Source of the DNA: Entamoeba invadens IP1
Taxonomy: Eukaryota > Evosea > Mastigamoebida > Endamoebidae
DNA: 21,277 nt
Assembly (NCBI RefSeq): GCF_000330505.1
Contig: NW_004443506.1
Span: 46,222-67,498 of the forward strand
Direction: 5' to 3'
A program made the translations under genes and the position numbers. The notes below the pieces were generated by a model that worked only from the letters and a program-made list of their open reading frames with translations, was not told the DNA's origin and did not search any database. Shown here in pieces: positions 7,986-18,526 of this stretch (position 1 is its first letter; each line of letters starts with the position of its first letter).

Positions 7986-10610
7986 TTAAATTGATACACG
8001 TGTTGGTGTGTTGAAACTGAAATAACAACTGGTGTTCTTTAATGAATATTTGAGTTTTTCAAATACAGTTGTTAATTTCATATTTTGATGATGAGTTGTT
8101 TTCATCTTTGAAAATAACCGTTCGACACCCATTGTCGTTGGGAAGATGGTCATCATTTTTACAACAAAACTTCGTAACTTTGAAAGTTTCAATTCTTTCA
8201 ATGTTGTAAAAATGTCGACCAGAGTGAGCCCGTATTGGTAATTGGTCAAAATCTCAAGAGTTTGTTGCAACTCATTTTTACTTTTTATGATATTTTTTCT
8301 CATTTTTTCAATTTCACTTTGGCTGCAATTTGTTAAATAATTTGTTAATATAACAACTTCCTCTGATAAGTTCTTGTAATTATCAGTTAATGTGATATTC
8401 TTCCCACTTAATATTAGTTCAGGAATGTCATTAATAGCCAGAATACTATCAAAACTATAAGGTGTTGGGTTTTTGTCCCAAACAGTCAAATCAATAGTAT
8501 AATTTGAATAGTCGACAAGACCACCAATTGTGTTCATATTGACTGAGTGTGGCACATTATTGTATCTCAGAGTAAGTTCAGTTAAAGTTCGATACAATAA
8601 TTTCAGAAGTAGTGAGTGGTCAACTTTGAGAACTTTCTCAAGTTCGGCAAAATCTTCAAAGTTTGTTTTTTAACCTTTTTTATCATCATATCAATATAAT
8701 CAACAAACACAATAATTCTTCTTGTGTATTCGGGAATTGTTCCATCTTCTTCTTGAAGGGAACTCGAAAAATAAAATAATATTTTGAAATACTCTGTTGT
8801 TACCTTGAAAATATTCTTAATTTGTATTTCCTTCATATCAAATTTTGTATATATTATACCATTCTTTTTAAAATATTCAAGTAAATCATTTTGCACATTT
8901 TCATTCAAGATATACTTTGATATGGCTTTGTAATTGAAAGTAATGTCTTTCAAATTGTTGTATATATATAACCATCGTGTATAGCAATAAGTCTCAATTC
9001 CCGATTTTACAATTTTACTTTGTTTTTCGAAGTCGCTAATTCTTTCTTCTTTACAAAACCATTGACAAAAAGATTCTATCATTTTCACTTCTGGTTCCGC
9101 GTCGCAACTTTCACCGACTAGATGAAACCTGTGGGCAGAACACCGCCATCCTTTTATTGGTGGATATGAGATGTGCGTTTTGGTTGTCAACAAACCCAAC
9201 TGTACATTAAATTGTTCAACAACGCCTCCATCTACTCCACACATTGTAGCACAACCATCTGTTATTATACAGTGTAATTTATCCAATGGTATTCCCAGTG
9301 ATACCAACTCGTCTAGTAACCATTTTGCAACCGTTTCGGAGTTTGTTTCTTTTTTCATATTCTTTAAGAATAAAAGGGACAGAATAAAAGTCATTAATTA
9401 ATTCATACCTCAAAATAACACAATAGATTTCTTTGTGATTTTTGGTGGTTGAGTCAGTTGCGATACAAATGCACCCACAATTTTCCACACAATCCGCAAA
9501 ATCACCAAAAAAAGAAATGTTTGCTCTTTTAATTTGCCTTCCAACAGATCTTTGACTCAAACTTAGTGATTTTATGTCGTCAAAATGTTGTCTCGAAAGC
9601 AGGTAAAAGGCCAAGTACTGTCCAAATCTTACTGCATTGATCTGTGATTCGGATAAACCAGCCTCGATAAAAAGTGGATTTATCAAATACTCAATGATTA
9701 TTCTTTTGATAATATTTTTATTCTCCGTTTGTTCACTTTCATTTTCGAAAAAATAGTCAATCAAATCTTTGTAATTTTCAAAATCAAATTTACCTTTATA
9801 GAATGTGTATTCTCGAAAATCTTCCAATACTTTATTTAAATTCGCATTTTCGATACCAACACTCTTATACTGCGCAAATATTCCATGTTTAAAAGCTTCA
9901 ATGGATGTGTTCAGTTTATCAGGCGTTTTTCGTTTGTGTTTTATGTCAAAAACGTTATTTTGTGGTGCATGTGTAACATCGTTCGTTTGTGAATTCCCCA
10001 CACTTGAATGTTCTTCATCAATCAGATTTATTTGAGAAGCATCATTTGTATGTTCAATACCAGTTAATTGTGTGTGGGAATTTACATGTAGTTCAGAAAT
10101 GTTATTTACCACTTCATGTTGATCGTTTTGTGTACTTTCGATTTGTTCGACTTCTCTGACTTCTTCTTCATAAGGATTATCAGAAGTACAATTGAACAAC
10201 GGTCTTCTTCTAATGGGTTGTATATCAGGAGGCACTGTTCGAAATTTAGAATAAGAAAAACTGTCAAAAAACCTCTGAACGATGGCAACTTTTGAGTATC
10301 TCTTGTTGGTGTATGAATACCCGACTTTGGATGTTGTTTTTAAAACATCGGTAGTTTAAATTTCCGTTGAATTAGTGTTATCCGATTTAACAAATTCTTC
10401 AAATGCTGCTTGTTCTTCTGATGAAATATTACGGATTGTTTTTGGATGTGACTCCAAGTGACTTCCTTTCGAAGACTTTTTTATCCATTTATTGTGGAGC
10501 AGACAAAAATACCAATCTTCTCTGTTTCGTGTTGTTTGGAAAAAAGCATGTAAAAGACTTCGAGAAAAAGCATACAAATCATTCAAAAACACTAAATTTT
10601 GCTCTTCCAT
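7986..10610 (-). pseudogene. hAT-superfamily transposase, near complete, broken by one stop and two frameshifts
   Basis: hAT transposases cut and paste their DNA using a DDE RNase-H fold and a C-terminal dimerisation region. The start at 10610 is chosen because an in-frame TAA lies one codon upstream. Near residues 36-55 is a BED-like zinc finger, C36-x2-H39...H51-x3-H55, with His in place of the usual second Cys. An in-frame TAA at 10358-10356 interrupts the gene, but the same frame then continues to about 9365. The core has CIATDSTTKNHKEIYCVILR (first Asp region), then, after a frameshift near 9360-9375, CIITDGCATMCG (second Asp), KGWRCSAHRFHLVGES (the hAT C/H block) and YTRWLYIYNNL. After a second frameshift at an A-run near 8668, the frame ends with FPTTMGVERLFSKMKTTHHQ, the typical hAT dimerisation motif with the catalytic Glu. 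Total length is about 870 codons, in the normal range. Terminal repeats were not found. Few lesions indicate recent inactivation, unless they are sequencing errors. Confidence 0.92.
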
Positions 10611-11008
10611 TGTTATTAATTAGTTTTAAATGTATTTATGAATATAATTATTACTAATCTTAAGTTTTATTGATAAAACAGTCTTAAAAACAGCAATATT
10701 TCGGAAAATGTTTTTACTATATTAAAAACCATTTTCAATAATATCAAATAAAAGTTCTTGATGTGGGTGAAGTAGACATTTAAGAAAAAAGTGTCTGTCT
10801 AATTTGCTGACGGATTATATTAACTGTTGTATTTGTATACCATCACCTCTTGTTAGATCCAAGCAACTCATTTAGTAGTGATTGTTGGTGTTAAAGGTGA
10901 AGTAGGGAAAACGAATGCGGACTGTTTAATAGCATTATGATGCATTAGTGACTATTGAAGAGAAAAAGACTCTATAGTTAAAAGGCATGCGAATTGCATT
11001 TTTAGAAA
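10611..11008. other. spacer between hAT relic and HSP70 copy 2
   Basis: The first 130 bases upstream of the transposase start should hold the hAT 5' terminal region, but no terminal inverted repeat pairing with the other side was recognised. Weak CxxC-like codons appear near 10795 and 10880 and could be stray remnants of the cysteine-rich gene. The expected HSP70 N-terminus (with the DLGTTYS motif) is not present before 11009. Confidence 0.4.
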
Positions 11009-12851
11009 ATTGCAAATGATCAGGGCAACAGAACAACGCCATCATGTGTTGCCTTCACAGACAGCGAGAGGCTGATTGGCGATGCAGCAAAGAACCAGAT
11101 TGCAATGAATGTAAAGAATACCGTCTTTGATGCAAAGAGACTGATTGGAATACGATTCAGTGATCCAACAACACAAGAGGATATGAAGCACTGGTCATTC
11201 ACTGTTGTCAATGATGGCAATGACAAACCAGTGATTCAAGTGGAGTACAAGGGAGAGACAAAGAAGTTCACACCAGAGGAGATCAGTTCGATGGTGCTGA
11301 CGAAGATGAAGGAGACAGCAGAGGAGTTTGTTGGCAAGAAAGTCAATAACGCAGTCATCACATGTCCAGCCTATTTCAACGACTCACAGCGACAGACAAC
11401 AAAGGATGCAGGCACAATTGCAAGCATCAATGTGCTCAGAATCATCAATGAGCCAACAGCAGCAGCAATAGCATATGGACTTGACAAGAAGATGGAGAGA
11501 GAAAAGAACGTCTTGATCTTTGATCTTGGTGGTGGAACATTTGATGTCTCTCTTCTTGCTATTGACGATGGAGTCTTTGAAGTGAAGGCAACATACGGCA
11601 ACACACACCTTGGTGGCGAAGACTTTGATAACAGAATGGTCAACCACTTCATTGCCGAGTTCAAGAGAAAGTACAAGAAAGACATTTCAGGCAATGCACG
11701 AGCAGTCAGAAGACTCAGAACATCATGTGAAAGGGCAAAGCGAACACTATCATCGGCAGCAACAGCAAACATTGAAGTGGACCAGTTGTATGAAGGAATC
11801 GACTTCTACACACCAATCACAAGAGCACGTTTTGAAGAACTCAACATCGACCTCTTCAAGTCAACAATTGCACCAGTTGCGAAGGTGCTTGAAGAAGCCA
11901 AATTGGACAAATGAAGCATTGACAACGTTGTGTTGATTGGTGGATCAACTCGTATTCCAAAGGTTGTGCAAATCCTACAAGACTTCTTCAATGGGAAGGA
12001 GATCAACAAGAACATGAATCCAGACGATACAGTTGCATATTGTGCTGCTGTACAGGCTGCCATTCTGACTGTAATGGCGGAAAGGCAACAGAAAACGTGT
12101 TGCTGCTTGATGTTGCGCCATTGACACGTGGTATTGAGACAGCGGGCGGTGTCATGACTGCTTTGATCCCAAGAAACTCGACTATTCCAGCAAAGAAGTC
12201 ACAAATCTTCTCAACATATGCAGACAACCAGCCAGGCGTGCTCATCCAAGTCTTTGAAGGCGAGGCATCCATGACATCACACTGCAACCTGCTTGGCAAG
12301 TTTGAGTTGAGTGGCATCCCGCCAGCACCACGTGGAGTGCCACAAATTGAAGTCACATTTGACATTGATACAATTGGGATTCTGAATGTGTAAGCTGAAG
12401 ACAAGAAAACGGGAAAGAAGAACAAGATCACAATCACTAACGACAAGGGAAGACTCTCAAAAGAGCATATCGACAAGGTGGTTGCAGACGCAGAGAAGTT
12501 CAAGGCGGAGGACGACAAGATGAAGGAGCTTTTCGAGGTAAATAAAAAAGCTTAAAAACTTCTGCTGCTCTATGAAAAACACACTCAACGAACAAATCGC
12601 AGCAAAGCTGTCACCAGACGACAAGGCGGCAATTGAAGCAGCAATCAAAGAGACGCTCGACTGGCTTGACAAGAACCAATCGGCATCAAAGGATGAATAC
12701 ACACAGAAACAGAAGGAAGCTGAGGCGAAGATATCGACAGAATAAAACTAAAATATATTAACAGTATGCCGCGGGTAACATGCATGGCGCACAACAATAG
12801 GGCACAAAGAAGAGCGACACAAAGGGACCGAAGATCGAGGAGGTCGACTGA
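11009..12851 (+). pseudogene. HSP70 pseudogene, copy 2 (nearly full length)
   Basis: Similarity begins at [20 protein letters not shown] (11009 on), so about the first 28 codons, including the phosphate-binding DLGTTYS loop, are missing. The frame is then open for some 300 codons through [37 protein letters not shown] and [12 protein letters not shown] (both HSP70 signatures), and [17 protein letters not shown] at 11912-11914 replaces the Gly codon of LDKGSIDN. A frameshift follows near 12068-12080, after QAAILT. The substrate-binding domain continues ([35 protein letters not shown]) with TAA at 12391-12393 for Ser of LNVSAED, another frameshift near 12550, and a degraded stretch at 12745-12775. 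The tail GTKKSDTKGPKIEEVD ends at TGA 12849-12851; EEVD marks a cytosolic HSP70 that bound TPR co-chaperones. The ATG at 11105 is internal, not the original start. Low decay implies recent loss. Confidence 0.96.
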
Positions 12852-13963
12852 TGTAATTGACTTGTCTTTAAAAAGTTATATAAAGTGACTCAAAAAACTA
12901 ATTTAAATTTAAATTGGTTTTTTAACTATTAATTTATAACAAAATTACTTGTTGTTTAGTGTTTGTACGTTAATTTATTTTTGGAAATAATTATAATTTT
13001 GATAGTAAATAAATAATAAAAATATAACTCGTTATATAGTTTTAAAAACACAGCAGACACTTAAATAATAGAAAGGATATATTCATACACAGGAAGGACG
13101 TTTTTAATAACGGGAAAATGTCCCTAACACACAAAAAATATTCTTCGGCTTATTTTGCTGTTATTCATCACCATATCCATTCTTTCTCTTAAATTAAATA
13201 GAATATATTATCATGTATTATAATGGATTATAATATAATATACAATATATACATTTTAAATTGATAAAAATATGAAAAAAATTGTTGAACAGAAATGCGT
13301 TTTTTGTTTGTATATTAACAATAAAAAAACATATTTGGGTCATAATAATTGTTTTCATAATAGTCCCACAATTTTTTAAAGTTGAGAAATTGGTAAAAAT
13401 TTTTTGGTAATAACAAAATGACAATTTTTAATTTTTACCATTAATAAACAAATAGCATGGAAATTACACAAATTTTATTAAATAAAAAATAACCTTTTAC
13501 CAATTTATTAAGTTGAAAAGATGCCAAAAGAATAATTAAAAAAACATCTTGTTTTACATATTATAATAAGACAATTAAATAGTTTTATTATAGTTTATTT
13601 TAATTGAATGTTAATAAAAAAATTTGATGCATTATTTGCTAAATATAAATTTTTAATTGTAAATTGGATATGTTTTAATTGGTTATTGATAATAATTTTT
13701 GCGTAATTGTCTTTTATTTATATATAATAATAACAAACGGGATTTTTAAAGTATTTTTTATTTGTGATGGCATTCGATAAACTTGGGTTGCCCCTCTTAA
13801 ATAAAGTGTTTTAAACAAAAAACATAAACACCATTTTTTGTAAATAATTTATTATTTTTATTGATAAAATGGTCATTTTTTGATCGATTTTCAAAGATTA
13901 AATAAACAAATAACAAAGGTTACATTACCATAATAAATAGTTTATTAATTTAAGACTTTAATA
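12852..13963. other. AT-rich spacer downstream of HSP70 copy 2
   Basis: No gene or RNA supported. The first 100 bases are presumably the former HSP70 3' untranslated region. The minus-strand frame at 13218-13424 is low-complexity (I, F, N, K rich) and not considered real. Confidence 0.5.
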
Positions 13964-14943
13964 CAGGGTCGGCCAAGATCCAGTTTTTAAACAACTTTGT
14001 GGCAATCTCTAATACGTGTCAGTGTATTTTAAGTTTTAGCATATTGTCAACATAAAATTTAAAAAGTTTTTTCAAAGTAAAAATTTTTTTAAAAAATTTT
14101 AAAACTATAGTTAACTATTTAAACAAATTTTTTCTGTGATCAAATTATCGTTATATTGTGTAAAAATTTAGTTTTTAAGAACAATGATTGAAAAGTTAAA
14201 AGCATGTGAAACATTACGTTACAAAGTTATTAAAATTTGATAACTATATTCACAACTTAAATACTTATAAAGACGGAAAATACTTCCGAATAACTAAAAT
14301 TATAATAGAATAGTCAAGTGATTTTAACATAAAATTTAATATTTTACAATTGATATATTTTTTTTTCAAAACATACGGGAATATGAATTATTTTCATAAG
14401 TTTTTATTTGTTCATTTACTTCCCTTTTAAAATAAAGTGTCAATGAATCAATCAAATTGTAGTATTGAGTAATTTTATTATTATTTGCAATAATACAAAA
14501 CAAACATTGTATTTTATCGAATGATGTAAACCATATTACTTTCAAAATACAGTAAAACTTATCTTTAGATTATCTTATAAATGAAAACGATCATTAAAAA
14601 CACGAAAATAATCAGTCAAAAAGATAATTACTCATTGAATTGAAAACAAAAAAATATACAAAAGCATTATTGAGTTGTTTTATTTACACACAAATTATAT
14701 AATTGAAAGGTTATGATACAATTAAATCAACACAAAAATATTTATATATTGTATTTAAAGTATTTTAAAAACAAATTTGTGTTTAATATAAATTATCGTT
14801 TTATATTTTTTCATTTTATCTTTTGGTATAAATAATCGTGTTTTGTCATTTATTTTTTGTTTTTCAAAAATGATAATGTTATTTACCATTTTAAAGTTTT
14901 TTAAGTTTTTTTTTTCAATAACATGATCGTTTGGCCGACCCTG
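13964..14943. mobile_element. 980-bp non-autonomous element with CAGGGTCGGCCAA inverted ends
   Basis: A perfect 13-bp inverted repeat, CAGGGTCGGCCAA (13964-13976) and TTGGCCGACCCTG (14931-14943), bounds an AT-rich interior without a gene. A GATC follows each repeat, offset by two bases. The left flank is TA, the right flank CA. CAGGG-type ends occur in both hAT and Tc1/mariner elements. No convincing 8-bp hAT duplication is visible (3 of 8 match), so the superfamily is open. A CAGTAAAACTT match to the MITE ends lies at about 14552 inside it, without a partner. Confidence 0.62.
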
Positions 14944-15264
14944 CATAATATGTATTGTTTATTAAAAACCAAGTTTTTATCCATTGTTAAAAACAATTAT
15001 TGTTTTGAGTATTATTAATTAACTTTGTGTTTCAGAAAATGATTTTTTTATTATTATTTTGATAAACAATCCAGACAATATTTGATTCATCCTTTGACCA
15101 AATATTTATTTTTTACATTAAAAAAATCCATTTTAAAAATAAAAATTGAAACAAACTAAAAAATGAAGTTAAAAAACACTATATAAATAGCTGATCTGTA
15201 AAAAATATTTGACAAAGATTAATAATTGAAATATTACCCTCGTGGTTTAAAAAAACGTTTTTAG
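14944..15264. other. AT-rich spacer, nothing recognised
   Basis: No gene, RNA or repeat identified between the 980-bp element and the rRNA fragment. Confidence 0.5.
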
Positions 15265-15925
15265 TTGCTCCAAGAAGGTTAACATTGGAGCGAATAGGAA
15301 GGGAAGAAAACCATATATGAAGCGAAAACGAAGGACCAAACATATAGCAGGAGTTACCTAAAAAAGGCTAGAGTTAAACTGTTGGGACCTAAAAGATGGT
15401 GAACTATGCTTGTGGTGTTTGAAGCCGAAGGAAACTTTGGTGGAAGGACTTAGGAGTGTTAACGTGCAAATTACTTGCAATATATGAGTATAGGGGTGAA
15501 AGACAAATCGAACTATCTAGTAGCTGGTTCCAACTTAAAATTCACTTAGAAATGTTGAAGTGAGGAAGTAGTGACGATTGGAAAATTTAATGATTGGACA
15601 TAATGGAGAGTTTGTTTTCAAACATTTTAACAACCTATGAATAGCAGAGATATCTTCGTGTGCCATGTGGAGGCGGAGCCACACGAGGATTAATGAAATG
15701 CATGGTGTCAAGAATACGTGAGTGATAAAGGTAGAGAAGTAATTTCTATTGAAACAGACTTGAGTACAGATCTTGGTGGAAGTAGCAAATAATTAGAAGA
15801 GAAAAAAACATCTAAGGACTGAAGAGGAAAAAGGTTCTTAGACAACATTAATTGGAATGGGGCGAAACGATTCTTAACGACAGGCTGGTAGATGCAAGAA
15901 TGAACTGACACAAAACACGACAAGG
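15265..15925 (+). rRNA. shortened, divergent fragment of eukaryotic large-subunit (28S) rRNA
   Basis: The segment is collinear with the middle of eukaryotic nuclear LSU rRNA (domain II). Clear matches are GTTGGGACCTAAAAGATGGT followed by GAACTATGC (15381-15409), the hairpin CCGAAG-GAAA-CTTTGG (15425-15440), ACGTGCAAAT, TATAGGGGTGAAAGAC, ATCGAACTATCTAGTAGCTG then GTTCC (to 15531), and further on ACAGATCTTGGTGGAAGTAG with CAAAT (15767-15790). GAAGAGGAAAAAGGTTC and CAACATTAATTGGAATGGGG follow the order seen in yeast 25S. Between 15531 and about 15600 only some 85 bases stand where yeast has about 350, so the GTPase-associated-centre region is missing. Other variable parts are also short. It is probably a decayed or rearranged genomic copy, less likely a piece of a fragmented functional rRNA. 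Edges are approximate; 15340-15860 is the secure part. Local hairpins GCTCCAA/TTGGAGC (15267-15291) and TCGTGTG/CACACGA (near 15655-15688) are visible. Confidence 0.82.
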
Positions 15926-17699
15926 CTGGCTAAACAACAAAATTCAATGACTATTTAAACGTGTATCATGAAGTTAAATCATTATTAATGTATTTGTTTA
16001 TTATTTAATTGTTTATAGTTATAATAGTATATTTTAATTCAATTAATATAGTAAAAGTGTTAGAATTTATTAATAAGATATATGGTTTCAATGTTAATAA
16101 ATTTTTCTATAAGCCAAACTATATTAATTGATGTTTTTGTATTTTTTTCAAATCTGTTTGTTGCAATCAAAAATTTAAAACAGTTCAAATCTTTACAAAA
16201 TTGATGGTAAAAAAGACCGAATTATTTTTACTCACGAACGTTTTTAATTATTTGGCTTGAAAAAATATGATTGTTAATTTTGTTTTGTTTTATGGCAAAG
16301 TTGATTTTTTTTGTAATTTGTGTTGTGTGTATTACGTTTTGACAATTATAGTTGTAATTTTTGAAACTGTTTTGATTTATTTGTCATCTTTGGATGGTTT
16401 TAATTTGTTGTGATTTGTTATATTTGGCTTGTTTATAAAAGGTCTATGAAATAAATTCTATTTTGGCATTCACATGGTATTTTTAGAAATATTGTTGTTT
16501 TAAAATATGTTAATGTTTTGGAAATATTATTTTTTGAATTGTTATTCTTTTTGTATTTGTGTTATTGAAATGTTATCGATCCTGGTAAATGAAGTATTTA
16601 TTACCTATCATTTTTGGGTAAATAAACAGTATTTCAATATGTGTGTCTTTTAACTATTTTTATTATTATTGCAAGTTATATATTTGGTTGATTATTTTTA
16701 TTAAGAGTAAATTTATTTTTTTGTCCTATAACTGTTTTTGATAAATCAACTTTTATAAATAAAAAGCCCGATTTTGTAAACATAAATATCCTAATAATTA
16801 ATTGTTCATTTCATATCAATAATAAAAATATAATTATTAAAACTATAAGTTTATAGTTATAAATATAAATCATGTACTAAAGAATTTAATTAATTATTAA
16901 TACATTATTTATTTTTGTATAGTTTAAAATAATAGTATTTTTATTATATGTTATATAGTATTTTTTAAAATTAACAAACAAATTTTAATTTTTTGGTGAG
17001 ATTATTATTATTATATATAGTTTTTAATAATTGTTTACATAATAAAGTTAAATATAAAGATAATAATAAACATTATTTCATTATTATTAGTTATTTTTTA
17101 GCAGTTTTAATTATTAGTTATTGGTTTATTTGTTTTATTCAGAAGTGACAAGGTTTATTTTATTACATACCAATAATATAAATATAATTATTTAATAGTT
17201 TTTTATTTTATTTATATTTATGTTATAGGAATGTTTTATTTGTAATTGACTTAACAAATAACAAAAAAATATAACATTTTTCAGTGATAGACTCTGTTTC
17301 ATACCTTTATTTTTTGAGCATAAATTTAATTTTTATTCAAGCAAAAAGTAAATTTTAATATTTCCCGTTTTTTACATTAATATTGAGTAAAAATATATTT
17401 TTTGCTTTAACAAAAACGTTCAAAAAGACCCACTGTGATTTAAGTTACACAACCATTTTTGAGCAAAAAAACTAAAAATTTGAAAAAAAAATCATATTAG
17501 GTATAATACCCATTATTTGAATGAAAATTTTTCTGTTATTAATCTTGCGAAAACCTTGCCGTACCATGTTTTGTATGTTATATGTATATTAAGTCTATAA
17601 CTGTTTGATCAAACAAATTATATATAACATATATTTTATAGTAATGTATAGAAAAGTTCTTTTTTTAAAATTGTCAAAAATAGCGATGTTGTTAATATA
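15926..17699. other. very AT-rich spacer, no gene seen
   Basis: Long T-, A- and TTAT-rich tracts, with no reading frame beyond short low-complexity ones, no tRNA-like fold and no rRNA-like block. Around 17284-17450 there are short CAGTG-like motifs facing each other, too weak to define an element. Confidence 0.5.
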
Positions 17700-18526
17700 A
17701 AGGGGTGGAAAACCCCGCTTTTGATAATTTAATGGTTAAATGATAATATGATTATAGTTTTTTGTATAGTTTGTTTTTTCCTTTTCCTCGATTTGATTCA
17801 AAAAAAGGTTTACCAAAATATTTATTACTTTTTCAAGATGCCGATGTTTGTTATTGAAATTTGTAAATTATTTTTTTATGTAAAGTAAAGGCAGGATTTG
17901 CCGAATGATAAAAGGAGAAGCAAAAAAGATTGACTTCGAAACTGTTCTTTGAAGCCAAAATAACCAAAAAACAACTCAGAATTTATCAAATAAAATGAAC
18001 TTTTTATTAAATATTTTTCCAATTTTTTTGCAGAAATAAAAAACTCAAAAACACTAACCAGCGAGTGTACCTTTTTTTCACACCCCCTTTCACTCCTTTA
18101 TAATTTTTCTCATTTTTTTAATCATCCATTAAACAAATACTCAACAGTCAAATCAATTACCTCTCGAGCAACATAGTAAATGTATAACCTAGCACATGTT
18201 TTTAATACACCACTTTTCAATGTCTCTCAGCAAAGATCGACTGCACCTTTATTTCACACCCCCTCTTGTTGGATTCCTCATTCGCTCATAAATGCATTTA
18301 ACTGCCAAACTGAAAAAACTTACTTTGGACTTACTCACCAACTGAATGTGAGTGCATCCATTCCCAGCGGTTTTTCAAGTGCCTGTCAAGCAAGCGATAA
18401 ATGACTCGTTATTTTTTTGTACTTGCTTTTTTGAAACTTTTTATAAAATAAACGAAGCAATTTATTAATATTGGTCAATAAAAACAATGTAAGACTGATA
18501 ATTTTATGTAAATTATCAGAAGCGGT
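17700..18526. repeat. inverted repeat pair CCGCTTTTGATAATTT / AAATTATCAGAAGCGG
   Basis: CCGCTTTTGATAATTT at 17715-17730 is inversely repeated, 15 of 16, as AAATTATCAGAAGCGG at 18510-18525. The arms face each other about 800 bp apart and could be ends of a decayed element. The left arm overlaps the GGGG-TGGAAAA-CCCC hairpin at 17702-17716. No flanking duplication was found. Confidence 0.4.
18066..18266 (+). repeat. direct repeat pair, TG(T/C)ACCTTTWTTTCACACCCCC
   Basis: A 25-base block at 18066-18090 recurs at 18242-18266 with about 3 differences (TGTACC and TTTCACACCCCC kept). The spacing is 176 bases. The pyrimidine-rich C-runs stand out in this AT-rich region. The short frame at 18180-18404 runs through the second copy and is not clearly a gene. 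Confidence 0.45.

Noticed and set aside
8603..9394. Programmed frameshifting in the hAT gene
   Set aside because: The shifts lack a shared slippery-site arrangement and occur together with a nonsense codon, so decay or sequencing error is simpler.
9171..10035. Plus-strand frames at 9171-9401 and 9805-10035
   Set aside because: They lie opposite well-recognised hAT transposase sequence.
11371..11772. Minus-strand open frames of 133 and 87 codons inside HSP70 copy 2
   Set aside because: They lie opposite a clear HSP70 frame; open antisense frames are common across HSP70 genes.
11912..12393. TGA/TAA recoding (alternative genetic code or selenocysteine) in HSP70
   Set aside because: HSP70 ends normally at TGA after EEVD, the affected sites are Gly and Ser codons, and true frameshifts lie nearby.
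15708..15923. Minus-strand 71-codon frame
   Set aside because: It is antisense to the LSU rRNA fragment.
17284..17450. Facing CAGTG motifs as ends of a small transposon
   Set aside because: Only five to six bases match and no target duplication is visible.
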